Assembly (NCBI RefSeq): GCF_016888005.1
Contig: NZ_JAFDVE010000017.1
Location: 34,095 to 98,094 of the forward strand
Direction: 5' to 3'
From: Phycicoccus sp. CSK15P-2
GTDB lineage: Bacteria > Actinomycetota > Actinomycetes > Actinomycetales > Dermatophilaceae
DNA length: 64,000 nt
Of the stretch, positions 46,487 to 55,619 are shown one piece after another (the stretch's first letter is position 1; the number at the start of each line of letters is the position of its first letter). Position numbers and translations under genes: made by a program. The notes below the pieces were generated by a model. It did not search any database, had not been told where the DNA came from, and worked only from the letters and a program-made list of their open reading frames with translations.

Positions 46487-48601
46487 TCAGCCGTCGTCGT
46501 CGGTCCCGAGGGCCCGGTCGACCGCGCTCGCCACGCGCGCAGACAGGGTGCGGGCGTAGGTCGCGGTGACGTGGTCGCCCGCCCGGTGCACCGCGACGTG
46601 CCCGATGACGACCGGGCACTCCCCGCCCGGGCAGATGTAGCTCGTGAGGTCGAGCAGCGTCACGCCCTCACCGGCCTCGGCCACCGCCTCCCGCTGGACG
46701 GGCAGGGCGCTCGCCGCGACGGACGGCTCCGCCGGGAAGGTGCATGCCTCGAGCTCCTCGGGATGCCAGGCCGCGCAGACGTCGAGGTCGTCCGGGGAGA
46801 CCGGGCTGTCCCCGATGACGACGACCGGCATCCCGGCGGCCACGAGCTCCTGCCACCGCCGCGCGTACCCGGCGACGAGGGTCCCCGCGTCGGCACGGTC
46901 GTCGACCCACGCGCCACGCGCGACACCCGAGGTGACGAGGACGTCCGGCGGGTCGGCGAGGAGGGCGTCGACGACGGCGTCGTTCCACGCGTCGCACTGG
47001 GGGTACGCAGCCGCCCCCTCGAGGGCGGGGGCGTCCGCGAAGGCGCAGGCGGACTTGCCGTACGTGACGATCCGCCACCCCTGCTCGCGCGCCTGCTGCT
47101 GCAGCGCGGGGAGCCACTGCATCGCCTTGGAGTCCCCGACGAGCGCCACCGTGCGCTCCCCCGTCGGGTCGCCGAACGCGCAGCGCACCGGCTCGGTCGT
47201 GCCGTGGGCCACCTGGCAGCGGTCGACGTCCGCGTCGGGCCGGTCCTTGCCGGCGAGGAGCGGGTCGGGCGTCACCCAGACGGGGTCGACCGCGTCCGCG
47301 ACCGCCCGGCTCGGGACGACCGTCGCCGCCCCGAGCGCCGTGACCGGCGGGGTCGTGCCGTTCGGCGGGCTGGTGACGAAGGGCGACCGCAGCGGCAGGA
47401 GGGGCAGCGCGGCCGCCACGCCCACGAGGGACAGCGCGACGCCCGAGGCGAGGAGGGCCCGCGGGCGGTTGCGGAGGAGGTCGCCGTAGTGCAGGGGCTG
47501 CTCGAGCCAGCGCCAGGAGATCCACGCGGGCCAGAGCGAGGCGACGGCGAACGCCACCAGCGCCCACCCGGGGAGCCGCTCGTCGGTGAGCCGCTCGTAG
47601 GTCCACTCCGACATGACGATGACCGGCCAGTGCCACAGGTAGACCGAGTACGACATCCCGCCGAGCCAGACGCCCGGGCGGGCACCGAGCAGGCGCACCG
47701 GGCCCCACGCCGACCCCTGCCATCCGGCCCAGATGACGAGCGCGGTCGGGAGCGTCGGCAGCAGCGCCCACGCGCTCGGCCACTCGATGCCGGTCGGGAG
47801 CAGGAAGGCCGTCGCGACCAGGGCCGCCAGCCCGGCCCAGCCGGCCGCGGCCGCCCAGGGGACGGGCCGGTCCGGACGGGGCCTCCCGGCGATCCAGACG
47901 GCGAGCAGGGCACCGACGCCGAGCTCCCAGACCCGGGTGGGCGTCGTGAAGAAGGATGCGCGCGGGGAGGCGTGCGAGAACCAGACCGACCAGGCGAGGG
48001 ACGCCACGACGAGCGGGGCGAGCGTGACGGCCACCGTCCGCCGGTCGATCCGGCGCCCGAGCCGGCGGACCACGAAGGCCAGCACGATGAGGACGAGCGG
48101 CCACAGGACGTAGAACTGCTCCTCCACCGCGAGCGACCAGTAGTGCTGCACCGGCGACGGGCGGGCGTCGGTGGCGAGGTAGTCGACCTCGCGGCCTGCG
48201 AAGACCCAGTTGACGACGTACGTGGCGGCGGCGACGACGTCGTGCGCGATCGACTGCCGGCGCTCTCCGGGGACCACGGCCCAGGCCCACGCCGACACGA
48301 CCGCCAGCACGAGCACCGCTGCCGGGAGCAGCCGTCGGATGCGTCGTCCGACGAAGCGGACCCACGAGATCCGGCCCGTGTGCTCGAGCTCGGCGACGAG
48401 CAGCCCCGTGATGAGGTACCCCGAGATGACGAAGAAGATGTCCACCCCGACGAAGCCCGCCCGGACGGGCAGCCCGGCGTGGTAGGCGAGCACGGCGAGG
48501 ACGGCGAGGGCCCGCAGGCCCTCGATGTCGGGACGGAACCGCGCGCGGACGGCGGCCTCACGGGCCGGGCGGATCCGCGCGGGTGCGGTCTCAGCCGTCA
48601 C
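46487..48601 (-). CDS. Acyltransferase-3/SGNH protein with altered catalytic Asp
   Basis: 704 residues from the GTG. N-terminal half: about ten membrane helices with IEGLRALAVLAVLAYHAG and VDIFFVISGYLITGLL. C-terminal SGNH part: LVGDSKAMQW holds the nucleophile Ser, but the usual R-D-x-x-H pair near the end reads H-R-A-G-D-H, so the catalytic Asp position is Ala with an Asp next to the His. The start overlaps the coaD stop by 11 bases; an upstream ATG inside coaD was rejected. The likely role is acetylation of a surface glycan. Confidence 0.88.
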   Translation of the reverse strand: MTAETAPARIRPAREAAVRARFRPDIEGLRALAVLAVLAYHAGLPVRAGFVGVDIFFVISGYLITGLLVAELEHTGRISWVRFVGRRIRRLLPAAVLVLAVVSAWAWAVVPGERRQSIAHDVVAAATYVVNWVFAGREVDYLATDARPSPVQHYWSLAVEEQFYVLWPLVLIVLAFVVRRLGRRIDRRTVAVTLAPLVVASLAWSVWFSHASPRASFFTTPTRVWELGVGALLAVWIAGRPRPDRPVPWAAAAGWAGLAALVATAFLLPTGIEWPSAWALLPTLPTALVIWAGWQGSAWGPVRLLGARPGVWLGGMSYSVYLWHWPVIVMSEWTYERLTDERLPGWALVAFAVASLWPAWISWRWLEQPLHYGDLLRNRPRALLASGVALSLVGVAAALPLLPLRSPFVTSPPNGTTPPVTALGAATVVPSRAVADAVDPVWVTPDPLLAGKDRPDADVDRCQVAHGTTEPVRCAFGDPTGERTVALVGDSKAMQWLPALQQQAREQGWRIVTYGKSACAFADAPALEGAAAYPQCDAWNDAVVDALLADPPDVLVTSGVARGAWVDDRADAGTLVAGYARRWQELVAAGMPVVVIGDSPVSPDDLDVCAAWHPEELEACTFPAEPSVAASALPVQREAVAEAGEGVTLLDLTSYICPGGECPVVIGHVAVHRAGDHVTATYARTLSARVASAVDRALGTDDDG

Positions 48602-49097
48602 CGCGCAGCCGTGCCGTGAGTGCGTCCCGGACCTCGTCCGGAACCAGGCCCGAGACGTCACCGCCGTAACGGACGACCTCCTTGACGAGCGAGCTGGAGA
48701 CGTGCTCGAGGGACGGGTCCCCCGGGAGGAAGACGGTCTCGACGCCGGTGAGGTGGCGGTTCATCCGGGCCATCGGCAGCTCGTACGCGAAGTCGGTGCC
48801 GCCGCGCAGGCCCTTGACGACGACGTCGGCGCCGACGTCCCGGCAGACGTCGACCAGCAGACGGTTGGCGAACTCCTCGACCCGGACGGTGTCGGCCAGC
48901 CCGGCCGCGGCCACGGCCCGTTCGACGAACGCGACCCGCTCCGCCACCGGGAACGTGCCCTGCTTGGCCGGGTTGTGCAGGACGGCGACGACGACCTCGT
49001 CGTGGAGGGCGGCGGCGCGTACCACGACGTCGAGGTGACCGTGGGTCACCGGGTCGTAGGAGCCGGGGCAGACGGCTCGGCGCACACGCTCGCTCAC
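48591..49097 (-). CDS. coaD: Phosphopantetheine adenylyltransferase
   Basis: Fourth step of coenzyme A synthesis. 168 residues: CPGSYDPVTHGHLD holds the nucleotidyltransferase motif, followed by KGLRGGTDFAYELPMARMNRHL and the C-terminal VSSSLVKEVVRYGGDV. Two GTG codons are possible; the one at 49097 is preferred because TAGGGT ends seven bases before it and covers the other (49106). The following acyltransferase gene overlaps it. Confidence 0.95.
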   Translation of the reverse strand: MSERVRRAVCPGSYDPVTHGHLDVVVRAAALHDEVVVAVLHNPAKQGTFPVAERVAFVERAVAAAGLADTVRVEEFANRLLVDVCRDVGADVVVKGLRGGTDFAYELPMARMNRHLTGVETVFLPGDPSLEHVSSSLVKEVVRYGGDVSGLVPDEVRDALTARLRGDG

Positions 49098-49133
49098 GCG
49101 CGTCACCCTACAAGTGCCCCGGTCAGGGGCGGG

Positions 49134-49763
49134 TCAGCCGTCTCGCTTGGCGGCGTCCTCGATCTCCTCGGCCTGCTCCTTGGCCTCGGCCTTGATCTCC
49201 TCGGCCTCCGCCCGGGCGGGCGCCGGGGCGAGCGCACCCTTGCCGACGGCCGTGTCGAGCAGGGCCTTGACCTGCCCCTCGGAGGCGCAGCCCTGCTCGA
49301 GCAGCGCGTTGCGGCGGGTCAGCCAGTCGACCCCGAGGCGCTCGCGCGTCTCGACGGAGACCTCCTCGCGGGCCGGGTTGAGGATGGTCTGCTCCTCCTC
49401 GTTGGAGTGGTGGTTGACGACCGTGGCGAGGTCCTCGAGCGCCTCGTCGTACGTGTCGGTGTCGGTGCCCTTGGCCCGCAGGAACGCCAGCAGCGCCTCG
49501 GTGATCTCGGCGTGCTCCTCCTCGCCGTGCTCGGCCTCGTGCTCGCCGATGTCCTCGGCCTTCTGACGCAGCGTCGGGTAGACCTTCTCCTCCTCGGCGG
49601 TGGCGTGCGCGACGAGGATCTCGGCGAGCGCGTGCCGGGCGGCCGCGCGGTCGGTGTCGGTGCGGCGGCACTCGCGCAGGAGGTCCTCGAAGCGGCGGTG
49701 GTCGTCGAGGATGAGCTCGATGACGTCGCCGCTCACGGGCCGGGGGATCTCGTAGTCGCTCAT
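49134..49763 (-). CDS. Hemerythrin HHE domain protein
   Basis: 209 residues. Two HHE helical pairs are visible: DDHRRFEDLL, HATAEEEKVYP, HEAEHGEEEHAE and NHHSNEEEQTIL, giving the His/Glu set that binds a di-iron site. The C-terminal 60 residues are a charged coiled coil (AEAEEIKAEAKEQAEEIEDA). Such proteins sense or bind O2, NO or iron. CAGGAT ends six bases before the ATG. It is divergent from a MarR gene across 108 bases. Confidence 0.9.
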   Translation of the reverse strand: MSDYEIPRPVSGDVIELILDDHRRFEDLLRECRRTDTDRAAARHALAEILVAHATAEEEKVYPTLRQKAEDIGEHEAEHGEEEHAEITEALLAFLRAKGTDTDTYDEALEDLATVVNHHSNEEEQTILNPAREEVSVETRERLGVDWLTRRNALLEQGCASEGQVKALLDTAVGKGALAPAPARAEAEEIKAEAKEQAEEIEDAAKRDG

Positions 49764-49834
49764 GGCGCCATCCTGTCAGACCCGCAGACCGCCCTCGACC
49801 TGCGGTGTCGAATCTTCGTCGAACGCTCGCCGGG

Positions 49835-49871
49835 TTGACGGGTGCCCAGGTAAGGGTATATACCCGTACTT
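49835..49871 (+). promoter_or_regulatory. Promoter with overlapping 12-base palindrome, leaderless MarR gene
   Basis: TTGACG (49835-49840), 16 bases, TATATA (49857-49862). A perfect palindrome GGGTATATACCC (49854-49865) covers the -10. The GTG start is at 49872, so the transcript begins at or within a few bases of it. This is the layout of an autorepressor operator. Confidence 0.65.
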
Positions 49872-50318
49872 GTGGTCGAACACTCCGAGGACTTCACGGG
49901 CTGCCTCGCAGGGAACCTGCGCGCCGCGGCGCGCGCGGTGACCCGCACCTACGACGAGGCCCTGCGGCCGCACGGCCTGCGGGTGACCCAGGTCGCGGTC
50001 CTCGCGGCGGTGCGGCGGCATGGGCCGTCCGGGCCCACGGCACTCTCCCGGGCGCTCGGCACGGAGCGGTCCGCCCTCGCCCGCGAGCTGCGGGTACTCG
50101 AGCGACGTCGGCTCGTCGCGTTCACACCGGACCCGGCCGACGGCAGAGCCCGACAGGTCGGCCTGACCCCCGAGGGCGCCGCCCTGCTCGCCGAGTGCGC
50201 TCCGGCCTGGCGGACGGCCCAGCGCGAGATGACCGAGCGGCTCGGCGCGCGTCCGTTCGACGACCTCGTCGCCACGGCCACGCGGCTCACCGACGCGCTC
50301 GCGGAGCCACGTCCATGA
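49872..50318 (+). CDS. MarR-family transcriptional regulator
   Basis: 148 residues with a winged helix: LRVTQVAVLAAVRRHGPSG (helices before the wing), RALGTERSALARELRVLERRRLV (recognition helix) and FTPDPADGRARQVGLTPEG (wing). No cysteine in the DNA-binding part suggests a small-molecule or other signal. The GTG start is leaderless, with its own palindrome on the promoter. ATGA overlap couples it to a NIPSNAP gene. Confidence 0.92.
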   Translation: MVEHSEDFTGCLAGNLRAAARAVTRTYDEALRPHGLRVTQVAVLAAVRRHGPSGPTALSRALGTERSALARELRVLERRRLVAFTPDPADGRARQVGLTPEGAALLAECAPAWRTAQREMTERLGARPFDDLVATATRLTDALAEPRP

Positions 50319-51061
50319 CCACCCTCGAGCCGTCCCCGCCCCTCCTCGAGCTGCGCCAGTACCTGCTGCGTGAGGGTCGTCTCGAAGACCTCCTCGACGT
50401 CTTCGAGACCTCGCTCGTCGAGCCCCAGGAGGAGTGCGGGATGCGCGTCGTGGGCCAGTTCCGCGACGTCGACCATCCCCGGCGGTTCGTCTGGCTCCGC
50501 GGCTTCGCCGACCCCGCGGCCCGGGCGGAGGCCCTCGCGGCGTTCTACGGGGGGCCGGTGTGGGCCCGGCACGCGGACCGTGCGAACGCCACGATGGTGA
50601 CCTTCGACGACGTCCTCCAGCTGCGTCGGCACCCCGGAGGACCCGCGCTGCAGATCCGCCCGGCGGCCCTGCGCGACGAGCCGGTCGGCCCCGGCGCCGC
50701 GGTCGTCGTCCTCGCACACCGGCGGACCGGACGACAGGGTGTGCCGGACGACCGCGTCCTCGGTGCACTGGAGCGGCTCAGCGCCGAGGCCGGCCTGACG
50801 CTGCGCTCTGTCCTGGAGACCGACCCGGCGCCCAACGGCTTCCCTCGGCTGCCGGTGCGCCGCGCGAACTGTCTGGTCTGGGTCGCCACGGGACCGTCGA
50901 CGGACGTGCTGGACCCTGCCGCGGAGTCCCTCGTGGGTGTCCGCGCCGACCTGGCCGCCCACTGCGCGGCGCACGACCTCGACGAGGTCCCGCTCCACCT
51001 GCGCCGGCTGGTACCGACCGCACGCTCGACCCTCGTCCACGAGGACGACGTCGAGGCGTGA
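50315..51061 (+). CDS. NIPSNAP family protein
   Basis: 248 residues. The N-terminal half has the NIPSNAP dimeric barrel: LLELRQYLLREGRLEDLLDVFE, then GQFRDVDHPRRFVWLRGFAD and FYGGPVWARHADRANATM. The C-terminal half seems to repeat the fold more loosely. Function is poorly known; bacterial members are often near regulators. It is translationally coupled to the MarR gene and so probably part of its response. Confidence 0.75.
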   Translation: MTTLEPSPPLLELRQYLLREGRLEDLLDVFETSLVEPQEECGMRVVGQFRDVDHPRRFVWLRGFADPAARAEALAAFYGGPVWARHADRANATMVTFDDVLQLRRHPGGPALQIRPAALRDEPVGPGAAVVVLAHRRTGRQGVPDDRVLGALERLSAEAGLTLRSVLETDPAPNGFPRLPVRRANCLVWVATGPSTDVLDPAAESLVGVRADLAAHCAAHDLDEVPLHLRRLVPTARSTLVHEDDVEA

Positions 51062-51071
51062 CCGAGCCCTC

Positions 51072-51635
51072 TCACTCCGCCTCGGCGAGCCAGATGGTGG
51101 TCTCCCCGTAACGCCGTGCCCCACCGACCCGCTCGAGCCCGACAGGCCAGGTGGGTTCGGGCGAGCGGGAGGAGCGTTCGACGACGACGAGCGCGCCGGA
51201 GGCCAGCCAGGCGTCCGCCAGCCGGCCGAGCACCGCCGTGAGCGCCTCCTCGCCGAGGTCGTACGGCGGGTCGAGGAGGGCGAGGTCGACGTGGTCGTCC
51301 GGCCCGGGCTCCCCGGCGAGGGCCGCGGTCACCGTCGACGCGAGCACGCGGACACCCTCGAACCCGAGGGAGCGTGCGTTGCCGCTCGCGGTGGCCGCCG
51401 CGCGACGGTCCGACTCGACGAGCACCGCGGTGCGGGCGCCCCTGCTCATCGCCTCGAGCCCCAGGGCCCCGGAGCCGGCGTAGAGGTCGAGCACCCGCGC
51501 GTCGCGGACCGCGTCGCGGGCGTCGAGGGACGAGAACAGCGCCTCGCGGACCCGGTCGCTCGTCGGGCGGGTGCCGGACCCCGGCGGGGTGCGCAGGGTG
51601 CGACCACCGGCCGACCCCGCGATGATCCGGGTCAT
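51072..51635 (-). CDS. rsmD: 16S rRNA (guanine966-N2)-methyltransferase
   Basis: 187 residues. SAM motif VLDLYAGSGALGLEA and catalytic LLDPPYDLG are the family marks. The ATG overlaps the recG stop, so both are read together. In Actinobacteria rsmD and coaD are close neighbours as here, with a hemerythrin and MarR unit placed between them in this genome. Confidence 0.95.
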   Translation of the reverse strand: MTRIIAGSAGGRTLRTPPGSGTRPTSDRVREALFSSLDARDAVRDARVLDLYAGSGALGLEAMSRGARTAVLVESDRRAAATASGNARSLGFEGVRVLASTVTAALAGEPGPDDHVDLALLDPPYDLGEEALTAVLGRLADAWLASGALVVVERSSRSPEPTWPVGLERVGGARRYGETTIWLAEAE

Positions 51636-53812
51636 CCGCGCTCCAGGTAGGCGGCCTGCTCCGCGTCGACCCGGGCCCGGACGGCGTCGGCGAGCAGCGG
51701 GTGCGCACCCAGGTCGGGGTCGGCCTCGACGACGGCGAACGCGTCCTCGCGGGCGGCCTCGATGACGTCCTCGTGCTCGAGGATGTGGAGGAACTCCAGC
51801 TGGGTGCGCCGGCCGTGCTGCGCCGCGCCGAGGATGTCACCCTCGCGGCGCTGGGAGAGGTCGAGCCGGGCGAGCTCGAAGCCGTCGCCGGACGCCGCGA
51901 CGGCCATGAGCCGCTCCTGGGTGGCCGTCGCCGGCGTCCCGGACACGAGGAGGCACAGCCCCGGCAGGCCGCCGCGCCCGACGCGGCCGCGCAGCTGGTG
52001 CAGCTGCGAGACGCCGAAGCGGTCGGCGTCCATGACGACCATGACGGTCGCGTTCGGGACGTCGACCCCGACCTCGACGACGGTGGTCGAGACGAGGACG
52101 TCCACCTCGCCGCGGGCGAACCGCCCCATGACGCCGTCCTTGTCCTCCGCGGACAGCCGGCCGTGCAGCACCTCGAGCCGCAGCCCGGCCAGCGCGGGCT
52201 CCTCGGCGAGCGCGGCGGCGACCCCGCTGACGCTCTTCAGCGGACGCGGCGGCGCGGGAGCGTCGCCGTCCGCCTCCGGGTCGGGGGTCTCGGACGTCAG
52301 GACGGTCTCCTCGTCGGGCTGGTCGTCCTCACCGATCCGCGGGCAGACGACGTAGACCTGTCGTCCGGCGCGGGCCTCCTCCCCCACCCGGGCCCAGGTG
52401 CGATCGAGCCAGCCCGGCCAGGTCTCGGGCACGACGTGCGTCGTGATCGGCTGGCGCCCCGCGGGCAGCTCGCGCAGGGTCGAGGTCTCGAGGTCGCCGA
52501 AGACGGTCATCGCGACGGTGCGCGGGATGGGCGTCGCGGTCATGACGAGGACATGCGGCGGGGTCTCGCCCTTGCCCCGCAGCGTGTCGCGCTGCTCGAC
52601 CCCGAACCGGTGCTGCTCGTCGACGACGACGAGGGCGAGGTCGTAGAACTGCACGTTCTCCTGCAGCAGCGCGTGCGTCCCGACGACGATGCCGGCCTCG
52701 CCCGTCACGGCCTCGGAGAGCGCCCGCGCCCGCTCGGCGGTCGGCTGGCTGCCGGTGAGCAGCGCGACCCGGGTGGCGTGCTCGGCCCCGCCCAGCATCC
52801 CGCCCTCGGCGAGGTCGCCGAGCATCGCGGTGAGCGTGCGGTGGTGCTGCGCCGCGAGCACCTCGGTCGGGGCGAGCAGGGCCGCCTGGCCGCCGGAGTC
52901 GACCGCCTGGAGCATCGCCCGCAGCGCCACGACGGTCTTGCCGGAGCCGACCTCGCCCTGCAGCAGCCGATGCATCGGTACTGCTCGGCCCATCTCGCCC
53001 GCCACGGTCTCCCCCACCTCCCGTTGCCCGGCGGTGAGCTCGAAGGGCATCCGGGCGTCGAAGGCGGCGAGCAGCCCGTCGTCCCGGCGGGGCCTGGCCC
53101 GGGTGGCGGTGCCGGCGGAGGCCCGCCGCCGCTGCGCGAGCGTGGCCTGGAGGACGAACGCCTCCTCGTAGCGCAGCCGGCGCCGGGCGTCCTCGACCTC
53201 GCGCATCGAGTCGGGGGTGTGGACACCCCGCAGCGCGTCGGTGCGCGAGACGAGCCCGCGGCGGGTGCGGACCGCGTCCGGAAGGGCGTCCGGCACGTCG
53301 TCGAGGACGTCGAGGACCCGGCGCACGGACTCGGTGACGGTCCAGGTGTGCAGCTTGCCCACCTGGCGGTAGATGGGGATGAGGTCCTTGCGCTCGCCGG
53401 CGTCGAGGTCGTCGAGCATCGTGTATCCGGGATGGGTCAGCTGGAGTCGGCCGCGGTAGGTGCCGACCGTCCCGGCGAACAGGCCGCGCGCGCCGGGGAC
53501 GAGTGCCTTCTCGTGCCCCCAGGCCTTGAAGAACGTGATGTCGAGGTCGTTGCGGCCGTCGGTGATGACGACCTCGAGCATCGTGCCCTTGCGCTTCTGC
53601 ATCCGGCGAGTACGGGCCGTCTTGACCTCCGCGACGCCCACGAGGAACTGCCCGACCTCGACCGCGCCGAGGTCGGACTCGCGGGTGCGGTAGCGCCGCG
53701 GCCAGAAGGCGAGCAGGTCCCCGACCGTGTGCAGGTCGCGGTGCTCGGCGAACTCGGCGGCGGCCTGGGCGATGACCGGGCGCAGCGGGCTGGACTCGGT
53801 GGCCACGCTCAC
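51632..53812 (-). CDS. recG: ATP-dependent DNA helicase RecG
   Basis: Reverses stalled replication forks. 726 residues: an N-terminal wedge/OB domain (about 40-250), helicase domain 1 with LLQGEVGSGKTVVALRAM and VVDEQHRFGVEQR, and domain 2 with STTVVEVGVDVPNATVMV, LRGRVGRG and LCLLVSG. Helicase motifs are intact. The GTG start overlaps the stop of the DAK2 gene by four bases (GTGA), which decides the start. Confidence 0.97.
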   Translation of the reverse strand: MSVATESSPLRPVIAQAAAEFAEHRDLHTVGDLLAFWPRRYRTRESDLGAVEVGQFLVGVAEVKTARTRRMQKRKGTMLEVVITDGRNDLDITFFKAWGHEKALVPGARGLFAGTVGTYRGRLQLTHPGYTMLDDLDAGERKDLIPIYRQVGKLHTWTVTESVRRVLDVLDDVPDALPDAVRTRRGLVSRTDALRGVHTPDSMREVEDARRRLRYEEAFVLQATLAQRRRASAGTATRARPRRDDGLLAAFDARMPFELTAGQREVGETVAGEMGRAVPMHRLLQGEVGSGKTVVALRAMLQAVDSGGQAALLAPTEVLAAQHHRTLTAMLGDLAEGGMLGGAEHATRVALLTGSQPTAERARALSEAVTGEAGIVVGTHALLQENVQFYDLALVVVDEQHRFGVEQRDTLRGKGETPPHVLVMTATPIPRTVAMTVFGDLETSTLRELPAGRQPITTHVVPETWPGWLDRTWARVGEEARAGRQVYVVCPRIGEDDQPDEETVLTSETPDPEADGDAPAPPRPLKSVSGVAAALAEEPALAGLRLEVLHGRLSAEDKDGVMGRFARGEVDVLVSTTVVEVGVDVPNATVMVVMDADRFGVSQLHQLRGRVGRGGLPGLCLLVSGTPATATQERLMAVAASGDGFELARLDLSQRREGDILGAAQHGRRTQLEFLHILEHEDVIEAAREDAFAVVEADPDLGAHPLLADAVRARVDAEQAAYLERG

Positions 53813-55473
53813 TCGACCCCGAGGAGCAGCGGGTAGACCGGCTGGCCGCCCTCGACGACGACGACCTCGACCTCGGGTCGCTCGCGCCCCAGCCGGTCGG
53901 CCACGCGGTCCGCGAGCGCGGGGTCCGCGTCCGCCCCGACGACGAGGGTGACGAGCTCGCCGCCCGCCGAGAGCAGACGGTCGAGAACGTCGCCGGCGGA
54001 GGTCGCGAGGTCGTCCCCGAGGAGCGCGACGTCGCCGTCGACCACGCCGAGGACGTCCCCGGGATGGCACACCCCCGCCCAGGTGAGCGCCTCCTTCGTG
54101 GCGACCGTCACCGCGCCGTGCCGGGTGGACACCGCGGCGCCGGTCATCGCGACGACGTTGGCGTGCACGGTGCGCTCGGGGTCGAGGACGGCCAGCGCGG
54201 CGAGCGCCTGCACCGTGGTGCGGGCCGGGACGACGTGGAGGTCGAGCCCGTCGTCCGGGCCGGCCTCGGCGGCGATCTCGGCGCTGGCCATGCCGTCGTG
54301 GTCGGCGGGGAGGAGCACGACGGAGGTGGCGCCGGTGCTGCGGGCGGCCTCGAGGTACTGGCTCGCCGAGGCCCTCCGCCCGGGGGCGAACTCGATCGGT
54401 ACGGCACCGGCCTTGGTGAGCAGGGACGCGATGCCCGGGCCGGCGGCCCCGGCCACCACCCCGACGGGGACGACCTCCTCGCGGGCCGCGACCTGGCTCG
54501 GCAGGTGCGTGATCCTGATCCGCTGCGGCGACCCGGCGAGGATGCCCGCCTCGACGGCCGCGCCGGGCGCGTCGGTGTGCACGTGGACGTTCCAGAGGTC
54601 GGGCCCTCCGACGACGAGCAGGGAGTCGCCGAGCCCGTCGAGGGTCGCCCGCAGGCGGTCGACCTCCTCCTGCGTCGAGCCGCCGAGGAGGTACATGACC
54701 TCGAACGCCGGGCCGTCCGGGGTGACGTCGTCGGCCGGACGGCCAGGCGCCGAGCCGCCGTCCGAGCGCTGCCACTCGCCACGCCGCTCGGCCGGCGCGG
54801 TGGAGTGCAGCCCGTCCTCGGTGGGGCTCCAGGCGCCGGTGACGACCCGGTGCAGCGACTCGAGGAGCAGGACGCACCCGGCGCCGCCTGCGTCGACGAC
54901 GCCGGCACTCGCGAGCACGGGCAGCTGGTCGGGCGTGCGTGCGAGGGCGTCCTGCGCGGCCTGGACCGCCGCCTCGGCGACGTCGCCGAGCGAGCCGCCG
55001 TCGTCCGCCCGGTGCCGAGCCGCGGCCGCACCGGCGTCGGCGACGGTGAGCATCGTGCCCTCCTGCGGGTGGGCGACGCTGGCGCGGGCCTTGGCTGCGC
55101 CGCGCTCGAGGCAGTCCGCGAGGAGGGGCGCGTCGAGCTCGGTGAGGCGGTGCTCGACCACGACGTCGCAGAGCCCGCCGACGACCTGGCTGAGGATGAC
55201 GCCCGAGTTTCCCCGTGCGGACATCAGGACGGCACGGCGCAGGCTGCTGCACTCCTCGACGAGGTCGGCCGTCCCGAGGATGCCGCGGGCCTCGTGGGCC
55301 GACACGACGTCGTCGAGGGCGCCGTCGAGGGTGAGGAACATGTTCGTGCCGGTGTCGCCGTCCGGGACCGGGAAGACGTTGAGGGCGTCGATCTCGGCGC
55401 GTCGCGCGGCCAGCGCGGCCCGGGTGAGGAGGGCCCAGTGCCGGGCGTCGTCGGCGGAGAACACGTCGGGCAC
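53809..55473 (-). CDS. DAK2-domain protein, fatty-acid kinase subunit FakA-like
   Basis: 554 residues: DhaL-like domain (1-200) with NVFPVPDGDTGTNMFLT (Mg-ATP site) and ARGNSGVILSQV, then a central and a C-terminal part typical of FakA. FakA phosphorylates exogenous fatty acids bound by FakB; no fakB lies in this window. The actinobacterial order is DAK2-recG-rsmD, as here. TACCCT ends six bases before the GTG start. Confidence 0.92.
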   Translation of the reverse strand: MPDVFSADDARHWALLTRAALAARRAEIDALNVFPVPDGDTGTNMFLTLDGALDDVVSAHEARGILGTADLVEECSSLRRAVLMSARGNSGVILSQVVGGLCDVVVEHRLTELDAPLLADCLERGAAKARASVAHPQEGTMLTVADAGAAAARHRADDGGSLGDVAEAAVQAAQDALARTPDQLPVLASAGVVDAGGAGCVLLLESLHRVVTGAWSPTEDGLHSTAPAERRGEWQRSDGGSAPGRPADDVTPDGPAFEVMYLLGGSTQEEVDRLRATLDGLGDSLLVVGGPDLWNVHVHTDAPGAAVEAGILAGSPQRIRITHLPSQVAAREEVVPVGVVAGAAGPGIASLLTKAGAVPIEFAPGRRASASQYLEAARSTGATSVVLLPADHDGMASAEIAAEAGPDDGLDLHVVPARTTVQALAALAVLDPERTVHANVVAMTGAAVSTRHGAVTVATKEALTWAGVCHPGDVLGVVDGDVALLGDDLATSAGDVLDRLLSAGGELVTLVVGADADPALADRVADRLGRERPEVEVVVVEGGQPVYPLLLGVE

Positions 55474-55485
55474 GGGCTCAGGGTA
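55474..55485 (-). promoter_or_regulatory. -10-like TACCCT, leaderless start of the DAK2-recG-rsmD unit
   Basis: Minus-strand TACCCT (55480-55485) is six bases from the GTG at 55473; no ribosome site intervenes. Confidence 0.5.
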
Positions 55486-55518
55486 TCCGCCGGTCCTCAG
55501 GCGGCCCGCGCCGCCGTT

Positions 55519-55548
55519 TTGGTTCCCCCGGCGCGCCTCGGCTACTCT
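55519..55548 (+). promoter_or_regulatory. rpmB promoter
   Basis: TTGGTT (55519-55524) and TACTCT (55543-55548), 18 bases apart. It gives rpmB a leader of about 65 bases with GGAG before the start. Confidence 0.6.
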
Positions 55549-55619
55549 TGTCCGGTTGCGCGCGCGCCGGTGCGCCGCGCCCCAGGACCATCACACACGC
55601 ACTGCACAGGAGATCACCC

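Noticed and set aside
48602..48661. ATG at 48661 for the acyltransferase at 46487
   Set aside because: It lies deep inside coaD; the GTG at 48601 gives a natural N-terminus close to the first conserved segment.
51701..53836. A 711-codon plus-strand open frame
   Set aside because: It lies opposite recG, which has all helicase motifs; the plus-strand product is rich in Arg/Gly/Asp with no motif.
53812..55252. A recG extension of about 480 residues upstream
   Set aside because: The sequence upstream of 53812 is the shadow of the DAK2 gene; RecG is complete from the GTG overlapping that gene's stop.
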